64,000 bases of DNA from SZUA-35 sp965530755 (GTDB lineage Bacteria; Actinomycetota; Acidimicrobiia; Acidimicrobiales; SZUA-35): contig CBESNA010000016.1 of NCBI GenBank assembly GCA_965530755.1, forward strand, positions 14,675-78,674. Reading direction: 5' to 3'. The position numbers and the translations under genes were made by a program. Shown here in pieces: positions 1 to 8,358 of this stretch. Each line of letters begins with the position of its first letter. Position 1 is the first letter of the stretch. Under the pieces are notes generated by a model. The model saw nothing but the letters and a program-made list of their open reading frames with translations, was not told the origin of the DNA and did no database searches.

Positions 1-524
1 CAGTGATCGGTCTGGGCGACTATGCCTTCCAACGCTGGCAGTCGACGAAGAAGCTGAAGATGTCGAAGCAGGAGATCAAACAAGAGGCCAAGAGCTCCGA
101 GGGCGATCCGATGATCCGCAACCGGCGGCGCCAGGCGCACGCCAAGATCACCCGGAACCAAATGTTGTCCGCGGTCAACGGGGCAGCAGTCGTGGTCGTG
201 AACCCGACCCACTTCTCGGTTGCGCTGGCCTACCGAGACGACGGCGAGGCTCCGGTGGTGGTGGCGAAGGGGACGGACGAGCTCGCCTTCCGCATCCGCG
301 ATCGGGCGCGGACGAACCAGATCCCGATCGTCGAGTCTCCTCCGCTCGCCCGAGCACTGTTCGCCTCGGTCGAGGTGAACCAGCCGATCCCTGCCTCGTT
401 CTTCGAGGCGGTGGCGATCGTGTTGGCGTTCGTGATGCGCCCGAGAGCGAACAAGACATCAGCCGCAACTCGGCGTGTGTCGATCCCCAATTCCAAACTC
501 CCCCCAAGCCCCGCCCTGGTCTGA
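1..524 (+). CDS. flhB: FlhB, flagellar export gate protein (C-terminal part, cut by window edge)
   Basis: C-terminal part of FlhB, the export-gate protein that switches flagellar secretion from rod/hook to filament subunits. The window opens inside the gene, so the N-terminal membrane helices are not visible; what remains is the basic linker and the cytoplasmic domain. The autocleavage motif NPTH is encoded at 201-212, with the family cleavage point between N and P, followed by the usual hydrophobic strand (FSVALAY) and the PPLARALF segment. The C-terminal tail after MRPRANK is low in hydrophobic residues and not conserved. flhA follows after a 155-base gap occupied by a large inverted repeat. 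The family assignment is secure; only the true start is unknown. Confidence 0.95.
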   Translation, partial: VIGLGDYAFQRWQSTKKLKMSKQEIKQEAKSSEGDPMIRNRRRQAHAKITRNQMLSAVNGAAVVVVNPTHFSVALAYRDDGEAPVVVAKGTDELAFRIRDRARTNQIPIVESPPLARALFASVEVNQPIPASFFEAVAIVLAFVMRPRANKTSAATRRVSIPNSKLPPSPALV

Positions 525-525
525 T

Positions 526-667
526 GCCCAAACCTCGGGTTCGCGCCACCGGTTTTCGGGGGCCACAGCCTCCGGTTGACGTGGTCCACGCCCGGCTGCA
601 AAGCCTCGGCTCGAACCTGAGGCTGTGACCCCCGATTCTGTGGGGCACAAACCCGAGGTTTGGGGCT
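526..667. repeat. Large imperfect inverted repeat between flhB and flhA
   Basis: Two arms of about 55-60 bases (about 526-581 and 607-667) are imperfect reverse complements around a loop of about 25 bases. The outer arms share GCCCAAACCTCGGGTT with AACCCGAGGTTTGGGGC; the inner arms share CACAGCCTC with GAGGCTGTG and CGGGGG with CCCCCG. It fills nearly the whole gap between flhB and flhA. As RNA it could form a long hairpin; as DNA it looks like a small mobile palindromic element. I saw no second copy in the window. No run of T follows, so it is not a classical terminator. Confidence 0.75.
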
Positions 668-679
668 ACTGATCGGGGG

Positions 680-2836
680 ATGGGGGTCGACACTGGTGGT
701 GACCACGACGGTCACTTTCGTCAGCCAGGGACGGCCGACTCACACCGAGGTTTCGTGATTCCCACACGCACCGGAGGAGGGCTGCTGTCCGCCTTGATCA
801 TCGGCGTCGTTGCGCTGATGGTCATTCCGCTGCCCGCTGCGATCCTCGATCTGCTGTTGGCCATCAACATCGCGCTTGCCGTCACCCTCTTGTTGACGAC
901 GATCCTGTCGACCCGATCGCTCGACATGGCCTCGTTCCCGTCACTCCTGCTGATCGCCACGCTGTTCCGCCTCGCGCTCAACGTCAGCTCGACACGACTC
1001 ATCCTCACCACCGGCTCGGCCGGCAGCGTCATCACCTCGTTCGGCTCCTTCGTCGTCGGCGGTTCGATCGTCGTCGGACTCGTGGTGTTCCTGATCTTGG
1101 TGATCATCCAGTTCGTCGTCATCACCAACGGCGCCTCCCGAGTCGCCGAAGTCGGCGCCCGCTTCACGCTCGACGCCATGCCAGGCAAGCAGATGGCCAT
1201 CGACGCCGATCTCGGCGCAGGCCTCATCGATGAGACAACGGCCCGCGACCGCCGCCAGGAGATCAGCCAGGAAGCCGACTTCTACGGCGCGATGGACGGT
1301 GCCTCCAAGTTCGTCAAGGGCGACGCGATCGCCGGCGTGCTCATCACCGTCATCAACCTGCTCGGCGGAATGATCATCGGCGTGCTCGAACAGGGCATGT
1401 CGTTCGGCCAAGCCGTCGACAACTTCTCCCGCCTGACGGTCGGCGACGGACTCGTCAGCCAGATCCCCGCGCTGCTCATCTCGATCGCCAGCGGCATCAT
1501 CGTCACCCGCGCCGCCGGCGGCTCCGATCTCGGATCCGACATCGGCTCGCAGATCGGCGCCCAGTTCCGAGCACTGCGCTACGGAGGAATCGCCATCGCC
1601 GGCCTGGGCCTGGCACCCGGACTCCCGATCGTGCCGTTCGTCGCCGTCGGCGCAGCGATGATCCTGACCAGCCGGCGCCTCGAGCAGAACCAGAATCACG
1701 CCATCGAGACCGAGCAGGTCGAGATCGAGTCCGTCTACGACCCAGACGACCCGCAGGTCCTGGCCGGCGAAATTCGACCGGAGCCCCTCGGCCTCGAACT
1801 GGCCGTCGACATGGTCGACCTCGTCGATCCTGCCTCGGGCGGCGACCTGCTCGACCGCGTGCGAGCACTCCGCCGCAAGCTGGCGCTCGAGATGGGCTTG
1901 ATCATTCCCGCCGTCCACACGCGGGACAACATGGATCTCCTCCCGGGCGAATACTCGATCATGGTCCACGGCGTCGAGATGGCTCGCGGCCGAGCCCCGG
2001 CCGGTCACGTCCTGGTCATCAGCGATCGCCTCGAAGAGCTCCCCGGTCCAGTCGAGACCGAGCCCGTCTTCGGACTCCCCGCCAAGTGGATCCCGATCGA
2101 GCAGCGAATGCTGGCAGAGACCGGCGACGCCACGATCATCGATCGCTCATCCGTCCTCACCACCCACATGGCCGAGATCGTGCGGATGAACGCCGCCGAC
2201 CTCCTCAGCCGCCAAGAGGTGAAAGAGCTGATCGAGCTGGTTCGCCAGACCGATCCGGCCCTCGTCGAAGAACTCATCTCGAGCGATCTGACGATCGCCG
2301 AGCTCCAGCGGGTCCTGCAGGAGCTGCTCTCCGAGGGCGTTCCGATCCGAGACATCGTTCGCATCATCGACGTGGTCAGCGAACGGGCCCGGATCACCAG
2401 GAACGTCCGCGAACTGACCGAATCGGTTCGGACGGCACTCGGTCCGTCGATCTCGGCCGGCAACGCCACCGCTGACGGCATATTGCCCGTCATCACGATC
2501 GATCCGATGCTCGAACACCAGTTGATCTCGAGCTTGCGCGACGGCGTCAACGGCACGGACTTCCAGATCGAACCCAACGATCTCCACGAAGTGATCAATG
2601 CCTTTCGGGCCAAGGTCGCCAGCGTCGAACAGCGAGGTCTGGCGCCGGTGATCCTCACATCGAGGCTGCTCCGCAGCCCACTGCACCGCCTCCTCGCACT
2701 GACTGAAATCCCCGCTCCCGTGCTCGCCATGGAGGAGTTGGGATCACAGGTGAAAGTCGAAACACAGGGCTTCGTCGAAGTCCCCACGAACAGGATGATG
2801 ATCAATGAGCAAACACCATCGCTTCACAGGCCGTGA
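680..2836 (+). CDS. flhA: FlhA, flagellar type III export gate protein
   Basis: Inner-membrane gate protein of the flagellar type III secretion apparatus, 718 aa, close to the family's usual 690-700. The N-terminal half is hydrophobic (first helix around ALIIGVVALMVIPLPAAI) with several predicted helices to about residue 340. The conserved cytoplasmic-loop signature RFTLDAMPGKQMAIDADL is at about residues 160-177. The C-terminal half is the soluble chaperone/substrate-docking domain, ending with PTNRMMINEQ-like sequence. The ATG at 680 follows GGGGG and gives a normal N-terminal extension. It overlaps flhF by 32 bases, so the two are translationally linked. Expected to act with FlhB at the base of the flagellum. 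Confidence 0.97.
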   Translation: MGVDTGGDHDGHFRQPGTADSHRGFVIPTRTGGGLLSALIIGVVALMVIPLPAAILDLLLAINIALAVTLLLTTILSTRSLDMASFPSLLLIATLFRLALNVSSTRLILTTGSAGSVITSFGSFVVGGSIVVGLVVFLILVIIQFVVITNGASRVAEVGARFTLDAMPGKQMAIDADLGAGLIDETTARDRRQEISQEADFYGAMDGASKFVKGDAIAGVLITVINLLGGMIIGVLEQGMSFGQAVDNFSRLTVGDGLVSQIPALLISIASGIIVTRAAGGSDLGSDIGSQIGAQFRALRYGGIAIAGLGLAPGLPIVPFVAVGAAMILTSRRLEQNQNHAIETEQVEIESVYDPDDPQVLAGEIRPEPLGLELAVDMVDLVDPASGGDLLDRVRALRRKLALEMGLIIPAVHTRDNMDLLPGEYSIMVHGVEMARGRAPAGHVLVISDRLEELPGPVETEPVFGLPAKWIPIEQRMLAETGDATIIDRSSVLTTHMAEIVRMNAADLLSRQEVKELIELVRQTDPALVEELISSDLTIAELQRVLQELLSEGVPIRDIVRIIDVVSERARITRNVRELTESVRTALGPSISAGNATADGILPVITIDPMLEHQLISSLRDGVNGTDFQIEPNDLHEVINAFRAKVASVEQRGLAPVILTSRLLRSPLHRLLALTEIPAPVLAMEELGSQVKVETQGFVEVPTNRMMINEQTPSLHRP

Positions 2837-3998
2837 ACTCAGCACCCTCCTCGAGCAAGTTCGAGAGGAGCTGGGGTCAGAGGCAACGATCCTCGAGGCC
2901 AACAAGGTTCTCACCGGCGGCGTGGCCGGCTTCTTCAAGACCGAGAAGTTCGAGGTGATCGCGGCCGGCAACGAACCCAGCATCGACCTCGATGCCGAGG
3001 ACGGAACCTCGACGATCCGTCTCGATCTGATCGAGGCCGATGGCTCTCCCGCCCCCGACTTCACGGTCGGCGGTCACCCGCGGCTTGCTCACACCCCCCG
3101 GGCCGAGTCGTTCGACGAGGCCGTGGCTGCCGTCATGAACGACGAACCAGTTCGCCGCAGCCGACTGTTCCCAGACGACGATGCGCTCGACATCCGCATG
3201 TTCGACTCGCCGTCTGCAAACCCCACCCCAGCGGCGTCCGACCCTGGCATCCCGACTCCGGGCGACCGGACCGCGCTGCTCGAACGAACCGACACGATCA
3301 GCATCAGCGATCGAATCGGCTTCAGCCAGCCTGCCGTCGCTCCGGAGACGGGCCGGCAACAAGCCGATCGCAGATTCGGCGACGTCCTCACGAACGAGCT
3401 CGCTCAGCCAGAGGCCGCAGCTCGATCGATCGACCCGAACCTCTTCTGGAGTCGGCTCGAGAAGCTCGACACCGCCGTTCCTGCGCTCGACCTGGACAGC
3501 CCGATCATCGCCGTGGTCGGCAATCGCTCATCGGCACTCTCGGTCGCCAAACGGATCGAGGCCGGTGCGGTCGGCCAACGACCGGCGCTGGCGGCCGTCA
3601 CGGCGACTCCGCACGACCTGGACATGCCGGCGTGGCAGCTCATCGACACGATGACCGAGCTCGACGACCGCCTCCGCTTCTGGGGCCAGGCCGATCGCCG
3701 GGGTGTCGTGATCATCGACGCCGACCTCGGTGACGACGCTGCCAGAACCGTGGAGAAGGTGCGCAGCGCCGGAGCACGCGTCCTGCATCTCACGATCGAC
3801 GAGGAGTTGACACCGGAGCGGATCTTCTCCCTGATGGAGAAGCTCGGCGGCAACGTCGTGATCGACCTCACCTTCCGAGCAGCGCCGAAGTACGTCCTGG
3901 ACCTGCTCGATCGTCGCGTTCCGCTGGCCTCGGTCGGCGGCCGCGAGGTCGACGCCGGCCTCGTGTTCGCACTCGAGCAGGCGGTGCACGGTGGCTGA
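2805..3998 (+). CDS. flhF: FlhF-like flagellar placement protein with degenerate GTPase domain
   Basis: The N-terminus (residues 1-55: GRELSTLLEQVREELGSEATIL, GFF, KFEVIAA) is typical of FlhF, the SRP-family GTPase that sets flagellar position and number. A long acidic, poorly conserved linker follows. The C-terminal region (about 225-397) aligns in layout with the G domain (DSPIIAVVGN..., VIIDADLGDD, HLTIDEELTPERI, IDLTFRAAPKYVLDLL), but where a GxxGxGKT P-loop should be it reads GNRSSALSVAK, and the DTAGR segment is replaced by DADLGDD. GTP binding and hydrolysis are therefore unlikely. It overlaps flhA (32 bases) and the next small gene (8 bases). Identity as an FlhF descendant is well supported; activity is inferred to be lost or changed. 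Confidence 0.88.
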   Translation: MSKHHRFTGRELSTLLEQVREELGSEATILEANKVLTGGVAGFFKTEKFEVIAAGNEPSIDLDAEDGTSTIRLDLIEADGSPAPDFTVGGHPRLAHTPRAESFDEAVAAVMNDEPVRRSRLFPDDDALDIRMFDSPSANPTPAASDPGIPTPGDRTALLERTDTISISDRIGFSQPAVAPETGRQQADRRFGDVLTNELAQPEAAARSIDPNLFWSRLEKLDTAVPALDLDSPIIAVVGNRSSALSVAKRIEAGAVGQRPALAAVTATPHDLDMPAWQLIDTMTELDDRLRFWGQADRRGVVIIDADLGDDAARTVEKVRSAGARVLHLTIDEELTPERIFSLMEKLGGNVVIDLTFRAAPKYVLDLLDRRVPLASVGGREVDAGLVFALEQAVHGG

Positions 3999-4332
3999 GG
4001 GTGGCGCCGCTCGCCGTGTCGAGCTCATCGAGACCTCAGACCCCGATGGTGCCGAAGCCGGACGGACCGGACTCGGCCTCGTGGTCGGTCTCGTCGTCGG
4101 CCGATCGAGCTTGATCGGTGCAGCCATGGGCACAGAACGCTTCGAAGTCGCCATCGCCCACTTCGTCGGGGTGGTGCTGGCATCCGTGGCCGGGGTCCTG
4201 CTCGTCGGCGTGATCTACGACCAAGCCAAACGAAGCACACGGATGGTCGAGGAGACCACTCCGGGCTCACCGGACGCCGGCGAGGTCGGGCCGAGCACCC
4301 GATCCGAGCTCCCCATCGGGATGCCGACGTGA
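3991..4332 (+). CDS. Small membrane protein in flagellar operon, unknown function
   Basis: 113 aa, GTG start overlapping the end of flhF by 8 bases. Residues about 28-45 are weakly hydrophobic (GLGLVVGLVVG) and residues 55-77 form a clear membrane segment (FVGVVLASVAGVLLVGVIYD), followed by a charged, Pro-rich tail. I do not recognise the family. The position is where flhG/fleN (a MinD-type ATPase partner of FlhF) often sits, but this protein has no ATPase motif. Membership of the flagellar operon is supported by overlap and strand; any role in flagellar assembly is inferred. Confidence 0.7.
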   Translation: MAEGGAARRVELIETSDPDGAEAGRTGLGLVVGLVVGRSSLIGAAMGTERFEVAIAHFVGVVLASVAGVLLVGVIYDQAKRSTRMVEETTPGSPDAGEVGPSTRSELPIGMPT

Positions 4333-4380
4333 TCCCGACTGAGCACAGGGCAAGAACCTGGCGCCTACAGCGTCGAACGG

Positions 4381-4386
4381 TAGGGT
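4381..4386 (+). promoter_or_regulatory. -10 element for leaderless fliW
   Basis: TAGGGT lies 7 bases before the GTG at 4394, with no Shine-Dalgarno sequence between. This predicts transcription starting at or next to the start codon. An alternative GTG at 4385 falls inside this hexamer and is disfavoured. Confidence 0.5.
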
Positions 4387-4393
4387 GGCGTCC

Positions 4394-4828
4394 GTGATCG
4401 TCACTTCGACAAGGTTCGGCACGCTCGACGTTCCAGACGACCGAGCGATCGACTTCGGCCCCGGTCTCCTTGGGTTCCCCGACGGGCGTCGATACGTCAT
4501 CGTGGAGATCGAGGACGACGAGGACTACTTCTGGATCCAGAGTGTCGAGCTGGCGGAGATCGCATTCCTCTGCATCCGTCCTTGGGACTTCTTCCCCGAA
4601 TACGAACTCGACGTCCCTGATGACATCCAGGAGCAAATCGATCTCCACGACCCCGTCGACTCCGAGGTCTTCCTGCTCCTCACCACGCACCACGACGGCG
4701 ATGAACTCGTCGACATCAGCGCCAACCTCCTCGGTCCGATCATCTTGAACTCGAGCAACCTCCAGGCCAGGCAAGTCGTGCTGAACTCCACCGAATACAG
4801 CACCCGTGAAGCGCTGGCGGCCAGCTGA
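4394..4828 (+). CDS. fliW: FliW, flagellin assembly factor and CsrA antagonist
   Basis: 144 aa, the normal size for FliW, which binds newly made flagellin and, when free, binds and inhibits CsrA, coupling filament assembly to flagellin translation. Recognisable segments are TRFGTLDV near the start, the GLLGFPD loop, and the acidic FFPEYELDVPDD region followed by the NLLGPIILN strand common to the family. The GTG at 4394 is preferred over 4385 because a -10 hexamer covers the latter. The stop codon shares bases with the csrA start (TGATG), the usual fliW-csrA coupling. It may be transcribed from its own promoter as well as from the flagellar operon. Confidence 0.93.
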   Translation: MIVTSTRFGTLDVPDDRAIDFGPGLLGFPDGRRYVIVEIEDDEDYFWIQSVELAEIAFLCIRPWDFFPEYELDVPDDIQEQIDLHDPVDSEVFLLLTTHHDGDELVDISANLLGPIILNSSNLQARQVVLNSTEYSTREALAAS

Positions 4829-5058
4829 TGCTGGTCCTCAGTCGACGTCCGAACCAGAGCATCATCATCAGCAACGACATCGTCGTGACGGTGATCGAGG
4901 TGCGAGGCGATCAGGTGCGGCTCGGCATCAAGGCGCCGCGGAGCGTCACCGTGCACCGCGACGAGGTCGCAGCGGAGATCAAGGCAGCGAACGAAGAAGC
5001 AGCGAAGGGCGCGCACGCCCAACCCAAGGGCCTGCCCCGTCCGCCGAAGCGGAGCTGA
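4828..5058 (+). CDS. csrA: CsrA, carbon storage/flagellin mRNA translational regulator
   Basis: 76 aa. The first 60 residues are a classic CsrA fold: MLVLSRRPNQSIIISNDIVV, then VRLGIKAPRSVTVHRDEV, which includes the conserved GIxAP turn and the HRxE-like RNA-binding strand. A charged tail of about 20 residues (KGAHAQPKGLPRPPKRS) extends beyond the minimal protein. It binds GGA motifs in leader RNAs, most often the flagellin leader in FliW-containing bacteria; no flagellin gene is in this window. The ATG overlaps the fliW stop by one base. It is the last gene of the flagellar group, followed after 34 bases by a convergent peptidase. Confidence 0.96.
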   Translation: MLVLSRRPNQSIIISNDIVVTVIEVRGDQVRLGIKAPRSVTVHRDEVAAEIKAANEEAAKGAHAQPKGLPRPPKRS

Positions 5059-5092
5059 CCTCCTCCATCTGGGCCGCTGATCTCCGACTGGC

Positions 5093-5782
5093 TCAGCTCA
5101 CAGCCCGATAGGTCCAGTGCCATGGCTCGCGGGGCACGTCTTCAACGAATCCGTAGCGCCAGGCGTTCGTCCGCATCCATTCCAGCGCAGGTCCGTCGAG
5201 ATCGAGGTCGGTGGCGACGCCCCAGCCGTGATTCGACGTACCGGGGACCGCAGCGAGTCCACCCTCGTTGTACAGACCCTTCTCTTTGGCGAGCCGCTCC
5301 TGCACGTCGATCGGGCGGTAGCTGTCGGTGATCCGGATTGCCACACCATCCGTGGCGGCGGCGTCGATCATCTGGCCGAGTCCGTTGGCTGCGGGAGCCC
5401 ACATGGAATGGCCGGTGGATCCGACCGGAGCGAGCGCCGCCGCCGGGATCGTGCCGTTGCCATAGGCGAGCAGCTCCGCCGGCGGCGTGAGCGACCCGTA
5501 GCTTCCCGGCGTCTTCTGGATCGCGGGGGTGAGAGGAAGCGCCGAGGAGCCGAAGCCGAGGTCCGTCGCTCCGGTCGGACCGACGCCTGCCCGTTCCTGT
5601 TCGAGCAGTAGTCCGAAGCCGAGCCGGCGGCCGGCGGTCGCAGGGGCGACAGTCGCGGTACGTAGAGCCGCGAACCGCTGTTCGATTTCGTTGACTCGTC
5701 CGGGAACTCCCTCGATCACAAGGGACAGTTTCGGTAGCCGATCGTCGCGAATGAGCATTCCCGCCCGACCGGCTCGACTCAT
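5093..5782 (-). CDS. M15 (VanY-type) peptidase, possible flagellar peptidoglycan hydrolase
   Basis: 229 aa. The C-terminal 110 residues are a D-Ala-D-Ala carboxypeptidase/endopeptidase M15B domain: ITDSYRP, then the zinc-site motif SNHGWGVATDLD (H and D ligands) and EPWHW (third His). The N-terminal 45 residues (VNEIEQRFAAL ... FGLLLEQ) resemble the short leader of actinobacterial flagellar lytic transglycosylases, which suggests targeting to the flagellar rod; this is inference. No clear signal peptide is visible, consistent with export by the flagellar apparatus. It converges on csrA. The ATG at 5782 was chosen, though ATG 5758 is possible. Confidence 0.82.
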   Translation of the reverse strand: MSRAGRAGMLIRDDRLPKLSLVIEGVPGRVNEIEQRFAALRTATVAPATAGRRLGFGLLLEQERAGVGPTGATDLGFGSSALPLTPAIQKTPGSYGSLTPPAELLAYGNGTIPAAALAPVGSTGHSMWAPAANGLGQMIDAAATDGVAIRITDSYRPIDVQERLAKEKGLYNEGGLAAVPGTSNHGWGVATDLDLDGPALEWMRTNAWRYGFVEDVPREPWHWTYRAVS

Positions 5783-5872
5783 ATCTCGGAATCGGCCGAC
5801 GAAGCTTCGAAGCGAACCACGCGACCAGCCCTCCGTCAGGGCAGGCGGGCCACCCCAAACGGAGTTTCGTCA

Positions 5873-7264
5873 ATGAGTTCCCACGTCAGACCGAAGGAAA
5901 AGCCGATCGATCACCTGCGGGCACCGATCGAGCGAATCATCCATTTGGAGAACATGTCCGGCATCGCGTTGATTGCCGGCGCCGTTGTCGCTCTCGTCCT
6001 GGCCAATCTCCCGGTCGCCGAGGCCGTCGACCACTTCTGGCACACCCACATCAACGTGACGTTCGGTCCGATCGAGCTCGATGAATCGCTGACTCACTGG
6101 ATCAACGACGGCCTGATGACCGTCTTCTTCTTCGTCGCCGGCCTCGAGATCAAACGCGAACTTGCCGTGGGTGATCTTCGTGATCCCCGTACTGCGGCGC
6201 TTCCCGGTATTGCCGCCCTCGGCGGGATGGTCGTGCCGGCCGGCCTGTTCATCCTTCTCAGCGGTTCTGCGTTCCGGAACGGCTGGGGCGTTCCGATGGC
6301 CACCGACATCGCGTTCGCCGTCGGCATTCTGACCCTGCTCGGAAATCGTGTTCCCAGTCGCCTCAAGATGCTGCTCCTCACGCTTGCCATCGTCGACGAC
6401 CTGGGGGCGATCCTTGTCATCGCCGTGTTCTACACGGCCTCGCTCAACACCACAGCCCTCATCGCCGCTGCCGGGTGCCTCGCCGGACTGATCATCCTTC
6501 GCCAGCTCGGCGTGTGGTGGATGCCTGCCTACGTCGTGGTCGGTGTCGCTCTGTGGGTCGCCACCTTCGAGTCCGGCATCCATGCGACCCTCGCCGGCGT
6601 GGTCTGCGGCTTGCTCGCTCCGGCGACTCCGCGCCGGCCCGACGAGACGGTCGTCGTCGCCCCTCCGGCCGTCGCTCTCGATGAGTTGAAGGCCATCATC
6701 TTCGATACCAGGGAGACACGATCGGTCGTCGACCGACTGATCCACGCCCTCCACCCCGTCACCGCGTTCCTGATCGTCCCGCTCTTCGCCCTCGCCAACA
6801 CCGGCGTGCCGACGCCTCCCGCTGCCATCCTCGACGCAGCAACGTCGAGCGTCGGCCAGGCGATCTTCGTCGGGCTCGTGATCGGAAAGCCGCTCGGCAT
6901 CGTGTCGGCCTCCTGGTTGGCCGTTCGGCTCGGCATCGCCACTCTGCCCAAGGGCGTCACCTGGATGCACATGATCGGCGTCGGCTTCCTCGGCGGCATC
7001 GGGTTCACCGTGTCACTGTTCATCACCGACCTCGCCTTCGAGGACGAAGGTGCGGTGGCCAGCGCCAAGATCGCCATCCTCCTTGCCTCCACTGTGGCCG
7101 CCGGCGCCGGAGCTGCGTTCCTGAAGCTCGGAACGAAGGCATCACCCAACATCTCCGAGAGCGATCTCGGCCCCATCGACTACAGCGAGCTCGATGCCTC
7201 GACCGAGACCGTGCTGCCAGTCGGCATAGGGGCGAACGCCAGCGTGCAGACCAACGCGATCTGA
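5873..7264 (+). CDS. nhaA: NhaA, Na+/H+ antiporter
   Basis: 463 aa integral membrane antiporter that exchanges cytoplasmic Na+ for external H+, for pH and sodium homeostasis. The N-terminal amphipathic stretch is followed by about 12 helices. Family landmarks include FFFVAGLEIKRE, MATDIAFAVG (the Asp equivalent to E. coli D133), the ion-site pair in AIVDDLGAI (D163/D164 equivalents) and GFTVSLFI near the C-terminal helices. A polar tail of about 50 residues follows. It stands alone, divergent from the M15 peptidase, with a strong hairpin 55 bases after the stop. A sodium antiporter fits a marine or saline lifestyle. Confidence 0.96.
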   Translation: MSSHVRPKEKPIDHLRAPIERIIHLENMSGIALIAGAVVALVLANLPVAEAVDHFWHTHINVTFGPIELDESLTHWINDGLMTVFFFVAGLEIKRELAVGDLRDPRTAALPGIAALGGMVVPAGLFILLSGSAFRNGWGVPMATDIAFAVGILTLLGNRVPSRLKMLLLTLAIVDDLGAILVIAVFYTASLNTTALIAAAGCLAGLIILRQLGVWWMPAYVVVGVALWVATFESGIHATLAGVVCGLLAPATPRRPDETVVVAPPAVALDELKAIIFDTRETRSVVDRLIHALHPVTAFLIVPLFALANTGVPTPPAAILDAATSSVGQAIFVGLVIGKPLGIVSASWLAVRLGIATLPKGVTWMHMIGVGFLGGIGFTVSLFITDLAFEDEGAVASAKIAILLASTVAAGAGAAFLKLGTKASPNISESDLGPIDYSELDASTETVLPVGIGANASVQTNAI

Positions 7265-7318
7265 CGACTCGGCGACAAGAGCGAACTCCAGTCGGGTGGA
7301 CCCGAGCTGGTGTCGCAA

Positions 7319-7360
7319 CCGTCGGTTGCGTTCTTCGAGAGAGGAGAACGCAACCGACGG
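7319..7360. terminator. Stem-loop terminator between nhaA and metallophosphatase
   Basis: A perfect 16-base-pair stem (CCGTCGGTTGCGTTCT with AGAACGCAACCGACGG) and a 10-base loop lie between two convergent genes. There is no long T run, but position and stem strength fit a bidirectional terminator. Confidence 0.75.
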
Positions 7361-7410
7361 CAAGATCTTCTCGTTGACGCACCGCAGTGGGACGCACAGC
7401 AGTGGGAATC

Positions 7411-8310
7411 TCAGCAGGCGGCCGAACCGGTGTCGACCAACGGCGTTTCGTTCGACTCGACGTTCACGAACTCCCAGTCGTAACCGTCCTCCCGGAGTGT
7501 GAGTCGCAGAACACCACGGTGTTCATTCGTCCGCACGATCGAGCCGACGCGAGGTTCACCGAAAGCAGTGAACGCAGCTCCCCCCATGCCGACGGTGAAA
7601 TTCATCATTCCGTCCGGCGATGGGTCACCATTGGGCGCAAGGGGTCCGAGTCGTTCGTAGTGGTGCGAGTGACCGACCACGAGCACGTCGGCGCCCGACC
7701 CGTGGAGGCGACCGTAGAAATCGCCCATTCGCGTGATCCCTCCATAGTTCGCCGATGACGTGAACCGGGGCTCGTGCCACATCACGAGGCGGCATTCGTA
7801 GCGTTTGTCGCTGAGCAACGCATCGAGCCATTCGTACTGCGGTGATGCGGGGCCACATCCACCGACCTCATCGCAGTTCGAATTGAGCGCGATGAGCTGC
7901 CAGGACCCGATCTCGACTGCGTACCAACCGGCACCCGGATCGCCGGCACGCCCTGCCATCGTGTCGAAGTACGGATCGGCGCCCGGCGTGTCGTAATCGT
8001 TGTCCCCAGGGACGGCACGGATGCGGTCGAGCTCCGAGCCGTACACCGGCAGGAAGCATGTGCGGAAGTCATCAACTGAGCCGACGTCGTATGCCAAGTC
8101 GCCTGGCATGAGGATCGTTCCCTCGAGCGACCGGACCAACGCCGCCACTTCGGCATCCGGCCCCCGGCAGTCGGTGAGATCGGCGACGGCCAGCACGGTT
8201 GCCGCCTCAACGAGTCCGGAGCGATCAGGGACGGTGCCGATACTCGCCTCGCCATCGGTACAGGACGCAGCCATCAGCACGAAACAAAGCATGGCCACCG
8301 CAAAACGCAT
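7411..8310 (-). CDS. Exported lipoprotein metallophosphoesterase
   Basis: 299 aa. The N-terminus is a lipoprotein signal with lipobox AAS-C at residue 17, so the mature protein should sit on the outer face of the membrane. The calcineurin-like fold is marked by VADLTD, GDLAYD, the GNHD variant GDNDYD, WHEPRF and VGHSHHYER, the last being typical of purple-acid-phosphatase relatives. The first metal motif is altered (VADLTD instead of DxH), so one metal ligand may differ. Substrate cannot be told from sequence. TAGCGT lies 6 bases before the ATG with no ribosome-binding site, suggesting a leaderless message. Confidence 0.85.
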   Translation of the reverse strand: MRFAVAMLCFVLMAASCTDGEASIGTVPDRSGLVEAATVLAVADLTDCRGPDAEVAALVRSLEGTILMPGDLAYDVGSVDDFRTCFLPVYGSELDRIRAVPGDNDYDTPGADPYFDTMAGRAGDPGAGWYAVEIGSWQLIALNSNCDEVGGCGPASPQYEWLDALLSDKRYECRLVMWHEPRFTSSANYGGITRMGDFYGRLHGSGADVLVVGHSHHYERLGPLAPNGDPSPDGMMNFTVGMGGAAFTAFGEPRVGSIVRTNEHRGVLRLTLREDGYDWEFVNVESNETPLVDTGSAAC

Positions 8311-8316
8311 TGGTCA

Positions 8317-8322
8317 ACGCTA
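8317..8322 (-). promoter_or_regulatory. -10 element for leaderless metallophosphatase gene
   Basis: TAGCGT on the minus strand, 6 bases before the ATG at 8310, with no Shine-Dalgarno sequence between. Confidence 0.45.
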
Positions 8323-8358
8323 GTCGTTGTCCCGCCGAGGCGAGCGCCGGGACAGAGC

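Noticed and set aside
941..2008. A 355-codon minus-strand frame inside flhA
   Set aside because: Asp/Glu/Gly/His-rich composition mirrors flhA codons; no ribosome-binding site or homology.
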